This document shows positions 54,286 to 64,000 of a DNA stretch of 64,000 nucleotides, piece by piece. The DNA is from Fulvia fulva (taxonomy: Eukaryota > Ascomycota > Dothideomycetes > Mycosphaerellales > Mycosphaerellaceae), in the NCBI RefSeq assembly GCF_020509005.1, contig NC_063012.1, forward strand, positions 6,200,001-6,264,000. The letters are read 5' to 3'. The first letter of the stretch is position 1; every line of letters begins with the position of its first letter. The notes beneath the pieces were generated by a model. It was not told the origin of the DNA, ran no database searches, and was given only the letters and a program-made list of their open reading frames with translations. The position numbers and the translations under genes are program-made.

Positions 54286-57100
54286 AGGATATCGTAAACA
54301 AGCTCCTCGACGAGAATAACTAGTACCGTAAGTAGTATAAGAAGGTATTTAACTAACTTAAGGCGATTAAGGAAGAGAAGGTCGAGATAAAGCTAAAGTT
54401 AGCTAACCTATATAGGGCGGAGTTTATTAAGGATAAGACAGAAGATAAGGGTACTAAGGTACTAAGGAAGAGGAGGGTTACTATTAATAACTTCTAGGAA
54501 GCCTTCGACTCGTTAAACGGGTTAAATATAGACAAGTTCAAGAAGACGGTTAATAACTATCCCTAGTAGATCTATAAGATCCTCTATAATATCGAGTCCG
54601 ATTACCGACGTACGTATAAGCTTAATACTACGCTCGATATAGCTAACCGTATTAACCTCCGTAAGGCGTAAGATACTAAGGACTAGATAGACCGACTCGA
54701 GGATATAATTGACACGGAATAGGCGACTAGACAGTCCCTAGAAGAGGAGGTTACGCGACTAAAGGAGGAGATTGCTAAGCGCGATAATACTATCATTATC
54801 GACCTAGACGAGCTTACGAGGGCTAAAGATATAAAGAAGGTATATCGTACGTAGTATAGGGTAGCGGAGAGTAAGCTAGTAGAGACCGAGACTAAGCTCG
54901 TAGTAGCCGAGAAGCGTATTACTAAGCTTAAGAAGTAAGAGAAGGACCGTAGCCGGTCTAAGGAAAAGTAAGACCTACTACCTTAGCGAACCGAGTCTAA
55001 AGAGTTACTAGAGCGTCGGTAAAATAGAGGTAAGCCTAATAAGAAGAAGTCGGACCCGGATTTATCGGACTTATTAGACGACGAGGACGACGGTAAGAAG
55101 GGCCGTAAGAATAGCCGTAAGGACGGTAGTCGTAAGGGTAGGAAGAATCGCCCGAGTACCGACTTAGATAGTAACTCTATCTCCGTATATACGACTTACG
55201 ACACCGATATAACTACTAGTATTAAGTCCTCTAACGAGCTAAAGGCCCCTACTAAGTTCGATCTAAAGAGCGACGATATTAAGTTCTAAGAGTAGTAGCG
55301 TACTACCGAAGCTAAGCTCTAAGCCTCTAAGTACCGTACCGTAAAGGACTCCCTTTAGAACGTCTAGAGCTAGTTAAAGAACGGTATATAGACCTATATC
55401 GACTTAAAGATCCCTAGTCTTACTAAGTCTATAGAAGGTATGACTACTTAGTACGCTTCTATAGATAAGATAATAGAAGATCTAGCCCGGCGCTACGGTA
55501 CCCGTAATGCCTATACTAATGCTATAACTAAGCTTAATAGTCTATAGTAGGGTAATAAGGCGAAGTTTAGTAACTTCTACCTATCCTTCCGTAAGAACGC
55601 CGATATCGTTAACCTTAATAACGGCGCGAAGGAAAAGAAACTCGAGAAGGACTTCCTACTCCGTAAGTTAAACTCGCGCTACGACAACCGTATTATAAAC
55701 GAGGACATAGTTAATATAACCCTTAAGCAAGTCGTATCTACGCTATATAACTACGAGGATAAGTTTAAGGCGTTCGACCTTAAGTACGGTAAGACCGGTA
55801 ATAGTAATAAGACCTAAGGTAATAAGAAGACTACTAAGGGTAACGACGATAAGAAGAATACGGCTTCGGGTAGTAGCGGTAATAATACTAACCCGAACGC
55901 TAAGACTAAGTAGGCTAATCGACCTTAGGCATTTTAGTATATCTAACCTTTAGATACTACTCGCGCCTAGGAATATATTGATTAGAATCGGTACTTAAAG
56001 TACGAATAAGAAGGTTACCGCCGTGTCGATACCGATTAGTACTCCCTTCGAGATGTCGCCTACCGCCTATTTACGCTAGGCTATAACCTAAGTAATAACC
56101 GCCGTAACGGTAGTAATAGTAGTAACGCTAATAATACCGGCGGCGCGGGAAACGCCTAGTCTACTCCGTAAGCGTAATACGTAGTAGACCGTACGAGTTA
56201 GAGTTACGAGAAAACGAGAAAAAGTATAAATATAAATATAGGCCTCCTAGGAAAGGTAAGGTTTTAAGTATATCGGTATACTCCCTACTAGCTATAAACT
56301 ACTCTATAGATAAATATAATCCGGTAATAGCTTCTTATCTAGTTATACTATATATAGTAAATAGAAAGATCCCTACTTAAACCCTTTATAATAATAGTAC
56401 TAACTCTACGTACTTTAATATCGACTTTACGTATAAGAACAACCTTAATATAATATAGCTACCTAATCCGTTAGGGCTAATGTTAGTAGATAGCCGACCT
56501 ACTAGTAACCTTATTACTTATAGAACAACGGTATAGATTTAGATCGGTAACTACGTAGAGACTAGGTCTAGCTACTACGTATTACTAGAATACGATATAG
56601 TCCTCGGCCGTCCCTAGTACTACGAGCATTAACCTACGTTCTACTATACGCTAGGAACTATAACCCTATTCTTACTATATTATCGATAGAACTATATACT
56701 CGGAACTAAACTAGTATACGTATAGTCTATTAACGATAAGGGTATTATACTAAGAAGCGTTCTTTAGACCAAGATACTAGTACTAGAGAGTTCGCGACCT
56801 TAAGCTCTATCTAATTACGTCTAACCCTACGTAGAGGATAAAGACAAACCTATAGTAGTATAGGAGACGTATACGACGAAGGTAGTAATACGATATACCG
56901 TCGATATCTACGATAAACCGAAACCGTCTTATTACGTCCGCTAGCTACTACCCGCCGATAGGGTTAAAACACTTAAGCGCCTAGCGCGTCGAATAAAGAA
57001 AGAACTGAAGGTCGAGACTGAGCCGGAGATCGATATCAAGCCTATTAATATAGAAGCACTTCGGCGTATAAGCCGGAGGAAGGGCTATAAAGTATATATA
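54286..57100 (+). pseudogene. I: gag and protease region of a RIPped Gypsy element
   Basis: The first five bases are the right F2 target duplication (AGGAT). The plus frame reads a long Lys/Glu coiled coil (54290-55030), a basic Lys/Arg/Gly/Asp stretch (55030-55160), a capsid-like region (55200-55900), and a protease/Pol N-terminal region after about 56230. Stops are TAA/TAG at former Gln/Trp codons. Interrupted by LINE A2 at about 57100. Confidence 0.75.
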
Positions 57101-57295
57101 GATAGATAGATGATTCATTTACCCGTTGTGGTGCCCTCCGGCCCATGCGGGTTTATGTCTATATATGTTACTGCATAAGGTAGGAAACCTATTCCTAGGT
57201 AAAAACCTCCTCTCCTTCTCTAATAGCTTCCTTGCTATGAGTTCTCAGTTTTCCTTCCATTAGGGTGCACTAGTGTCATGGTGGTTAGCCTCTGA
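57101..57295 (-). promoter_or_regulatory. LINE A 3' UTR with hairpin and TATC tail
   Basis: On the minus strand an ACCT/AGGT inner stem with an AGG/CCT outer stem lies at about 57181-57213, then GCATAGGCCGGAGGGCAC (about 57134-57151). The same layout is found in LINE B and C 3' UTRs. Confidence 0.6.
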
Positions 57296-60200
57296 CTACC
57301 TTGTCTGCAACCCTAGAGTTGTCCCCCTCTTCCTGCTCTCCTCCTCCTTCTTTCTCTCCTCAATCCATCTCTCTGTTTCCCTAGTAAGAGAGAACTGCTC
57401 CAAAAATCCTTGGTGGATGATCCACCTTGTAATTCTCTGGAGGTCTCCCTTATTGCTGATCATGGCTTGGAAGTTTCTGTTCCTTGCCCTTGCCCTCCAT
57501 TCACCTCTCCCTGTACTCCATTCTTTGCAAACCAGAAGTCTATGTTCGACATTCTGGGACAGGTAGCCGCATGGGCAACTCTTGTCTTCGATACCTGGGA
57601 CTTTTCTCTGATGCAGGTATGCCCTGACTCCGATGTGTTCAGAGCGGATTTGTATTGCTATGCTTGCTTCTGACCTGGTCAGGTCTGAGTACAGTAGGTA
57701 GTTGTGGCTACCAAACTGTTGGAGTGCCTTTGGGGTTCCTGGCCTCTGTGGGGTTCTTGTCCATTCAGTCTTCCAGAGGAGTCCTGCCATCCTTTCAGCT
57801 AGAGACTGTTGCTTCTTCCCTTGGCTGGCTGCTGATCCTCTCCCTTGAGCCCTTCTGTCCTGTTCCTGCTGGGCTAGGTGCAGCTGTTCTGTTAGTTCTT
57901 TGAACTTCTGCAGGTCCTGCTGCTTCTGTGGGGCTGGATTGGGTCTTGCTTGTCTGTGCCTTCTTGTGCACTGGCTCCTGATTTTGTTGACTGCCTTCTG
58001 GATTACTAGCTGGGCTGGGTATGCAGACGTCTTTCCTGCATACTGGTATCTCAACCCTTGAAGGTAGAGCTTGGCTGGTGGGGAGCCAGACTCCATTTCG
58101 ACCACCCTTGTTGGAGTTGACTTGTATGCTCCAAGCACCTTTTTCAGACAGGAGGCTTGGGCTCTGCTGATGGGATCTGCAATTCTCTTTGGGATCTTGT
58201 CTTGGGCTGACCAGATCTGGGCTCCATATAGCATGGCTGGCTTCACAATGGCCTTGTACATAACCTTTGCTTTCGCAAATGTGGCTCCCCATGTGGAGGC
58301 TGTAAGCCTGTCAATTGATTGCCTGTTGTTGTCTGCTCTTGCCTGTGCTTTCTTGACCTGTGGTCCCCAGCTGAGCTTTGGATCCATCCATATTCCTAGC
58401 ACCCTTAATTCACTTGAGGGTTCTGTTGTGTGTCCCTGAATAGTGATTGGGGCTTGCATATTGTGTCTGTTTCTGGCTCTACTGAAGTGGACGAGTTGAT
58501 ACTTCTCTGGGGCGAATCTGGCTCCATGTTTCCTGGCCCATTCCTCACATTCCTTGTGTTTCTTCTGCAAGATTCTGCAGTTCTCTTCTGTGCTGTCTGA
58601 CCAGGCTAGGATGTTTGTGTCATCTACAAACCCTGAGGCTGATGTGTTTCTGGAGTTTAGCTTTGCTGGCAGGTCTGCCATAAAGAGGAGAAACAGGATT
58701 GGAGACATTGTTGATCCCTGTGGGATTCCTGTCTCTGTAGGCATGCTGTCAGATTTGTATCTGCCCAGTCTTAGTCTTGTGGTTCTGCCTCTAAGGAAGG
58801 ACTGGATGAACTGGACTGTCCAGTTAGGGATAGCCTTCTGTTTTAGGATGTGGATCAGCCTCTGGTGTGAGACATTGTCAAAGGCTCCTGATATGTCTAG
58901 TGAGAGGAGTGTGGCTGCTTTGTTGTTCCCAAAGTGCCATAGGGTCTTGATCTGCTCTGTGATAAGTTCCACAGCTGTTAGTGTTGATCTTTGTTTCCTG
59001 CCTCCCATCTGTTCTTCAGGGAGGATTCCATGTTCTTCAGCTAGGTTTGTCAGCCTTTCTGCTATGATCTTTTCCAGGAGTTTGCCTAGTGTGTTGAGCA
59101 AGGCAATAGGTCTGTATGCCTTTAGCTTTGTGTAGTCCTCTTTCTGTGGTTTTCTCAAGACCACAGTCAGTGACTCCTTGAAGTGTTTAGGGCAGTGTCC
59201 TTGGGCCATGCACTGTGAAAAGATGTTTGACAGTGCAGGGGAGATCTGGTCCTTGCATGTCTTAATGAACAAGTTTGGAATCCCATCTGGTCCTGGGGCC
59301 TTGTTTCCTGAGAGTGTCTTAATGATGCTCTTGATCTCTCCCTCTCCCACTGTGCAGGATTGCTCTAGTGGTGTTGGATACACACTGCCCTCCAGATCCT
59401 GCAGGTCAGCTTCTACCTGTGTGCCAAAGAAATGTTTCCCCAATGCCTGTGCCTTTCCTGGGAGAGTGTGTTGGATTACTCCTTCCTGGTCTTCAATGTT
59501 TGGAAACTGGGGCAGCATGTTTCTGTCCTGTGTGGGTTGTCTTGCCCACTTTGCTAGTTTCCACATCTTCTCAGGATTCTGGGTAATGGATCCAACTGTT
59601 GACCTCCACTCCAGCATCTTGTCCCTCTTGATCTGGGCCTTCTTGTCTCTGGTTGCCTGGTTGTATCTGTCCCATGCTTCCTGGGAGTGGCTCTGGGTAA
59701 GGGCTCTCCTGGCCTGCCTGGCTGCCTTGACCTTCTCTGAGCATTCCTTTGTCCAGAATGGCTTCTGGTACAGTGACTGTTTCTTTTCTCTGGTGTGGGC
59801 TGCCGCAGTTTCCTGCATTGTTCTAACCAGTTCTGCCACTGCTTGGTCTATGTCTAAGGCTGTTTCCAGTCTCCTGGTCTCTAGTCCAGCTAGCTTCTGT
59901 TCCAGGTCTTGTCTGATCTGTTCCCAGTTGGCTGCCTTCCAGGCCAGCTGAGGTTCTAGGTCTCCTTCCTGCTGTGTCTGTGTTTCAAACTCCACCTGAA
60001 TTGGGAGGTGATCTGATGAGGACTCCAAGTCCTGGTTAACCCAGCATCTGGTGACCTTCTGCTGCAGGTCATGTGATGCAAAGCACAGGTCAATGGTGCT
60101 TGAGCTTGCTCTCTGTGACCAGGTAGTTAGGCCCTTTGGGGTAACTAGGTGCATGTTGTTGCTTTGGGTAGTGGAGAGGAGTCTGTTAGCTAGGAAGTGA

Positions 60201-60682
60201 TGGGCAGGTGCAAAGTCTGATCCCCATGTAGGATGGTGCAAGTTGAAGTCTCCCAGCACGATGTGTTGGGAGTCACTCTGCAGGATGTCTGGCAGCTGTT
60301 GTAGTGTGCCCAGCTGGGTGCTGCTTCTGGAGCTGGGGGGTGGGTTGTATACACTGTGGATGTGGATGCTGCCTTGGTTGGTGTTGAGTCTGACTGAGGT
60401 GATGTCTCCCCCTTCCTGTTGGATTTGTTCCCAGCTGTCTGTTGCCATCTCTTTGCTGATGTACATGCATGTTCTAGGGGTGCCTTGTTTGGCTAGGAGT
60501 GTGTGATACCTTGGGTCGTTAGCAGTAGATGGTCTGTTAGATTTGCTGTTGATCCAAGGTTCCTGGACTGCAATAACTAGGTGTTTCTTTGGGTCCAGTG
60601 CTTGGAGAAAGCTTCTCTGGACCTTGTGCTGGCTTTTGTTGACGTTGTACTGGATAGTGGTAAGATTAGGTGTCTCAATCAT
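57296..60682 (-). CDS. LINE A2 ORF2 (APE endonuclease-reverse transcriptase), intact
   Basis: 1128 aa. Endonuclease about 1-235: Asn13, Glu41 (Gln-Glu-Pro-Trp), Asp145 and Asn147 (Gly-Asp-Phe-Asn), Asp198, Ser223-Asp-His225. RT about 455-730: Ala-Pro-Gly-Pro-Asp 462-466, Gly-Ala-Phe-Asp 599-602, Gly-Ile-Pro-Gln-Gly 652-656, Phe-Val-Asp-Asp 685-688. The C-terminal motif C-x-C...H...C lies near residues 1037-1055. No RNase H domain is seen. It nicks target DNA and copies LINE RNA at the nick. ATG overlaps the ORF1 stop by 4 nt (ATGA), suggesting termination-reinitiation. Confidence 0.95.
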   Translation of the reverse strand: MIETPNLTTIQYNVNKSQHKVQRSFLQALDPKKHLVIAVQEPWINSKSNRPSTANDPRYHTLLAKQGTPRTCMYISKEMATDSWEQIQQEGGDITSVRLNTNQGSIHIHSVYNPPPSSRSSTQLGTLQQLPDILQSDSQHIVLGDFNLHHPTWGSDFAPAHHFLANRLLSTTQSNNMHLVTPKGLTTWSQRASSSTIDLCFASHDLQQKVTRCWVNQDLESSSDHLPIQVEFETQTQQEGDLEPQLAWKAANWEQIRQDLEQKLAGLETRRLETALDIDQAVAELVRTMQETAAAHTREKKQSLYQKPFWTKECSEKVKAARQARRALTQSHSQEAWDRYNQATRDKKAQIKRDKMLEWRSTVGSITQNPEKMWKLAKWARQPTQDRNMLPQFPNIEDQEGVIQHTLPGKAQALGKHFFGTQVEADLQDLEGSVYPTPLEQSCTVGEGEIKSIIKTLSGNKAPGPDGIPNLFIKTCKDQISPALSNIFSQCMAQGHCPKHFKESLTVVLRKPQKEDYTKLKAYRPIALLNTLGKLLEKIIAERLTNLAEEHGILPEEQMGGRKQRSTLTAVELITEQIKTLWHFGNNKAATLLSLDISGAFDNVSHQRLIHILKQKAIPNWTVQFIQSFLRGRTTRLRLGRYKSDSMPTETGIPQGSTMSPILFLLFMADLPAKLNSRNTSASGFVDDTNILAWSDSTEENCRILQKKHKECEEWARKHGARFAPEKYQLVHFSRARNRHNMQAPITIQGHTTEPSSELRVLGIWMDPKLSWGPQVKKAQARADNNRQSIDRLTASTWGATFAKAKVMYKAIVKPAMLYGAQIWSAQDKIPKRIADPISRAQASCLKKVLGAYKSTPTRVVEMESGSPPAKLYLQGLRYQYAGKTSAYPAQLVIQKAVNKIRSQCTRRHRQARPNPAPQKQQDLQKFKELTEQLHLAQQEQDRRAQGRGSAASQGKKQQSLAERMAGLLWKTEWTRTPQRPGTPKALQQFGSHNYLLYSDLTRSEASIAIQIRSEHIGVRAYLHQRKVPGIEDKSCPCGYLSQNVEHRLLVCKEWSTGRGEWRARARNRNFQAMISNKGDLQRITRWIIHQGFLEQFSLTRETERWIEERKKEEESRKRGTTLGLQTR

Positions 60683-61938
60683 GACTCATCCATGCTGGTC
60701 TCCTGCTGGTCTTCTCGTGCTTCCTGCTGCTGGCTGCTATTTGGGATTGTGGTAAGGTTGAGCCTGCTTTGTGACGGGTCTCTTCCTGCAACCACAATTG
60801 ATTTTGGTCTACCCATAGCAGGGTGGCCTTGGGCCTGTGTGGTCTCTTCTGTTCTGCCTCTTTTCAGAGGGTTGTAGACAGTCCTTAGGGGTTCTTGGGT
60901 GATTGTCCCTGTCTGGAATCTGATAGGGGTGTTGATCCTGGCTTCTCTTGCCCTCCTCTTTGCCTCAATCCTAGCTGTGCAGTCTTGGGACCAGGAAGGG
61001 TGTTTCTTTCCACAGCATGCACATCTGGCTTCACTCTTTGGGGCTGTGCAATTCTGTACTTTGTGGCTACCAGCACAGTGGGAACAAGTGTCCTTTTGGC
61101 TTGGGCATCTAGTAGAGATATGACCATACTGTTGGCACTTGAAGCATTGCAGTAGTCTGTGGGCGCTTCTATGGATTTCTGCGTCCATTCTTTCGCATTC
61201 CCAGAAGATGCCCTTGTCAAGCACGGTGTTTGCCTGTTCTACAGTGCCTATCCAGAGTACTAGAGAAGACTCTCTCTTTGTGTCCTTTGTCTTTCTGTTG
61301 ACCCATGCTGCTTTTGTGATCTGTAGCCCTGGGCATACAGCCTGGTTCTGGTCCTGCAGCCTCTTAAGGTCTCCTTCAATGTCAAACTTTGTGGTCATCC
61401 CATGGGCAATAACCATATTTTGTTGGTGTGAGACCTTAGCCGTCTTGCCTAGTTTGACTGTCCACTCCTTCTGTGTCTCTAGCCTCTTCCTGTCTTGCTC
61501 CTGTGCTGTGAACAGCTTAAGGACACCTCCCTTCTCTTTCCTGGCTCCAATGATGCCTTGTATCCCAATCTTCTGTATGATCTCCTTGCCTGACAGGCCC
61601 TCAATCTCTTTCTGCTCTTGCTGGTCGGAAATGTAGACCTTGATAGCTGTTTTCTGGGGGGGAGGGTTTTGGGATGCAACTGCTGCCCAGGTTGGTTGGC
61701 TTAGTTTCTGGCCTTCCTGTGTCCTCTTCTTTGCTGCTGCTGCTACTGTCCTGTTAATGATCTGTCCTGTTTGGCTCCTTAGTGCCTTTAGCCCTCCAAG
61801 GAGCTCCAAAATCATCCCCTTAAGTGCTCTTTCTGGGTGCTCGCCATCTCCTGCCATTGCCATTGTTTCTGCCTTCCTGCAGACCTCCTTCCACTCGTTA
61901 CTCTCCTGCTCCTGGTCGTTTCCTGCGATCGCTATCAT
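60679..61938 (-). CDS. LINE A2 ORF1 (CCHC RNA-binding protein), intact
   Basis: 419 aa, same organisation as the A1 copy: three zinc knuckles at about 265-278, 285-297 and 306-320, and a basic Gln/Ser-rich C-terminus. The coding stop TGA shares bases with the ORF2 start. Forms the LINE ribonucleoprotein with its own RNA (family role). Confidence 0.94.
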   Translation of the reverse strand: MIAIAGNDQEQESNEWKEVCRKAETMAMAGDGEHPERALKGMILELLGGLKALRSQTGQIINRTVAAAAKKRTQEGQKLSQPTWAAVASQNPPPQKTAIKVYISDQQEQKEIEGLSGKEIIQKIGIQGIIGARKEKGGVLKLFTAQEQDRKRLETQKEWTVKLGKTAKVSHQQNMVIAHGMTTKFDIEGDLKRLQDQNQAVCPGLQITKAAWVNRKTKDTKRESSLVLWIGTVEQANTVLDKGIFWECERMDAEIHRSAHRLLQCFKCQQYGHISTRCPSQKDTCSHCAGSHKVQNCTAPKSEARCACCGKKHPSWSQDCTARIEAKRRAREARINTPIRFQTGTITQEPLRTVYNPLKRGRTEETTQAQGHPAMGRPKSIVVAGRDPSQSRLNLTTIPNSSQQQEAREDQQETSMDES

Positions 61939-61973
61939 CGTGTCTCTCTGAACCTTGGAACGTAATATAGATG

Positions 61974-63430
61974 AGGCTATAATATAGAAGATGGCCGTAG
62001 ACCTCCTTCGTATATATCGTATATATAATATAGATATTTAACCCGAAAGAAAATCTTAATAAGTAAGTCGCGCGAGACCCGCTATCCGCGTATATACTAA
62101 AGGCTTTCGGTATAAGAGCGAAGCTAGTACTAGGAGGTAGCGCGGCGATGTTAGTAGATACTAATACTTAAGAAAATATAGATAGATAGGAGAAGCCCTA
62201 TAGTAACTATACCTAGCGGTAACTTAACGCCTCTACTATATTAGCTAACGACTATTAACGTTTTATAAACGGTAAGGACAAAGACTAGGATCCTATCCCT
62301 TTGTTACTAGTAGAGTTTAGGGAAATAGCTAGGCTATTTAGCCGTAAGGAAGTAGATAAGGTCCTACCGCGTCGGCCTAGCGTAGACTATAAGATTAAGC
62401 TAAAGAAGAGTTAGACACCGCTATTTCGAAGACTATACTCCTTCTCTATTCGAGAGAACGAGGTGATTAAGAAGTAGATCGACGACTAACTTAAGAAAGG
62501 TTTTATTTAGAGAAGCGTGTTACTAGTAGTAGTACCTATTCTAGTAGTTAAAAAGCCGGGTAGAGGGCTACGGGTATACGTAGACTATAGAGCTCTAAAC
62601 GCGCTTACGACGAAGAGTCGCTACTCGATTCCACTATTTTAAGAGACATTAGATCGTATTACTAGCGCGTAATAGTTTACTAAGCTAGATGTTATCGCTA
62701 CGTTTAATCGTATCCGTATTATAGTAGGAGACGAGTAGAAAACGGCCTTTACTACTAGATATAGGTAGTTTAAGTACGTAGTTATACCCTTTAGACTATA
62801 TAATATACTAGGAACGTTTTAGTTATTTATAAACGATATACTAAGGGAGTTTCTAGATAACTTCGTGTTATATTACCTTAATAACGTACTTATCTTTAGT
62901 AAGACAAGAGAAGAGTATGTCTAATATATCCTAAAGGTTCTACGAAAGCTAGATACCGCCGGGCTCTAGTTAGATATTAACAAATACGAGCTCTTTAGAT
63001 ACGAGACTACGTATCTAGGTGTTATTATTATAAATAAGGGCATTAAGATAGACCTAGCTGAGATTAAATGCGTTAAGAGTTAGCCTATATCCGTAAATAT
63101 TACCGATATCTTATTGTTTATAGGGTTTACTAACTTCTACCGTAGGTTTATTAAGGATTTTAGTAAGATCTACTTACCTATAACGAAGCTTACGAGGAAG
63201 AATGCCCTATAGAATTAGTCTCTAGTATATTAATAGGCGTTCGAGGCATTAAAGTAAGTATTTATTGATACGCCTACCTTAAAACACTTCTACCTAGGGC
63301 GAGAGACTATTCTAGAGATAGATACCTTAGATTACGTAATAGTAGTAGTACTCTTATAACGTAACGAGCGAGGAATGTTATATCCTATCGCTTATATATC
63401 TAAGAAGAGAGATCCCTAGTAATATAGATA
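61974..63430 (+). pseudogene. I: pol (RT-RNase H) of RIPped Gypsy element
   Basis: The plus frame recovers RT (about 62390-62990). The catalytic Tyr-Leu-Asp-Asp now codes Tyr-Leu-Asn-Asn at 62874-62885, both TpG sites of GATGAC converted. RNase H starts about 63290 (Glu-Ile-Asp-Thr-Leu-Asp). Cut at about 63430 by LINE C4, so integrase and 3' LTR lie right of the window. Confidence 0.82.
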
Positions 63431-64000
63431 GATAGATAGATTTGTTGATCCCCTATTCTAGGACCCTATCCGGCCTATATAGGTATATATCTATTATTAT
63501 ATACAAAGGGAAACCCGAATAGGTGAAAACCCTTCCCGCCCCCGACTACTCCTTATCTAGATTAGCTTTCCCCCTAAACGTACGTAGTCTATATCACTAC
63601 CCCGTTAGCCCCCGCTCCTAGCCGGTCTTCTCGCGCTACGTCGTACCCTCTCTTCCTATACTACTCCTACTAGGCGGTACTGTTCTAGCTAGCCCTTCTC
63701 TAGTATCTAGTTCGTAATACGCCGTAGGTCCTTAGCGTTATTAAGAGGTGCCCTAATCGTCCGGTTTCTCGCCTTTACTATCTACTCCCCCCTTCCTAGC
63801 GACTACCTCGGATAGACGAGGAGTACGTACCGTACGTTCTAGGAGCGATAGCCGTAGGGGTAGCTAGTATTCGTATATCCTAGAACCCTCCTCTATAATA
63901 GGTACCCCTAGAGGCCGATGTGTTCGCTTCGTAGTTAGGTTACTATACTACTCTATACCCTTATAAGGCGGTAGTAGATAAGCTTCGGGGGGTACTTGAC
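63431..64000 (-). mobile_element. C4: 3' end of LINE C, RIPped, runs off the window
   Basis: Starts with a GATA tail (63426-63441), then the LINE C 3' UTR hairpin and ORF2 C-terminus, matching C3 bases 40627-40848 plus 41030 onward with a single unit of the 181-bp repeat. Continues beyond base 64000. Confidence 0.88.

Larger units (their letters stand above)
57101..61973 (-). mobile_element. A2: complete Tad1-like LINE, un-RIPped
   Basis: Minus strand. GATA-repeat tail on the plus strand at about 57101-57112, 3' UTR to 57295, intact ORF2 and ORF1. Nearly identical to A1 over about 4.8 kb. The 5' end beyond 61944 is unlike A1. Target duplication is imperfect: GGCTATAA occurs on both sides (57083-57090 and 61975-61982) but the flanking TATA parts differ by an AG indel, so the right boundary is approximate. 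Candidate active element. Confidence 0.93.

Noticed and set aside
57061..57100. An exact target-site duplication for LINE A2
   Set aside because: Only GGCTATAA is shared by both flanks; the rest differs by an indel, so I did not list it as a duplication.

Overview
The window reads as repeat-rich heterochromatin of a filamentous ascomycete (Pezizomycotina-type). It holds no recognisable host gene, tRNA or rRNA. Everything I can identify is retrotransposon: Ty3/Gypsy elements with chromodomain-type Pol, and Tad1-like LINEs (APE endonuclease plus RT, CCHC ORF1) whose 3' tails are TATC repeats instead of poly(A). Most of the sequence has almost no CpA or TpG, and TpA is in excess, while CpG is kept. 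That is the footprint of repeat-induced point mutation (RIP), and it places the source in fungi. Species cannot be named from this.

Element names used here: F1/F2, D1/D2, E, G, H and I are Gypsy elements; A1/A2, B2/B3/B4 and C1-C5 are LINE copies. Un-RIPped young islands sit in the RIPped matrix: LINE A1 (9249-14132), LINE A2 (about 57101-61973), chimeras B2 (19385-22729) and B3 (36712-39295), the lightly RIPped fragment B4 (44675-46591), and a complete Gypsy element F2 (47997-54285) with identical-looking 519-bp LTRs and AGGAT target duplications.

The left half is a nest. D1 (8344-23784, 205-bp LTRs, AGTAT duplication) is split by A1 and B2. D1, chimera C1 and F1 all lie in E. E lies in D2, D2 in LINE C5, C5 in G, G in the inverted part of LINE C2, and C2 in H. 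Each outer element shows only its right-hand part here, so the missing parts should lie to the left of base 1. On the right, Gypsy element I (plus strand) is split by LINE C3 (which carries B4), F2, A2 and C4.

The most interesting system is a 1,080-bp module (3735-4814, 19385-20464, 36712-37791). It is not part of any LINE, has identical length in all three copies, and is fused at its 3' end to three different 5'-truncation points in two LINE families. Each fusion is flanked by its own 13-14 bp target duplication. This matches the logic of the MINE/WEIRD composite retrotransposon of Magnaporthe. The first 77 nt of the module fold as an HDV-like self-cleaving ribozyme (P1, P2, P3, a 2-bp P1.1, P4 and the catalytic J4/2 cytidine), and the predicted cleavage site is exactly the element/target boundary. 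I infer a non-coding RNA with ribozyme-defined 5' end that is captured by LINE reverse transcriptase through template jumping.
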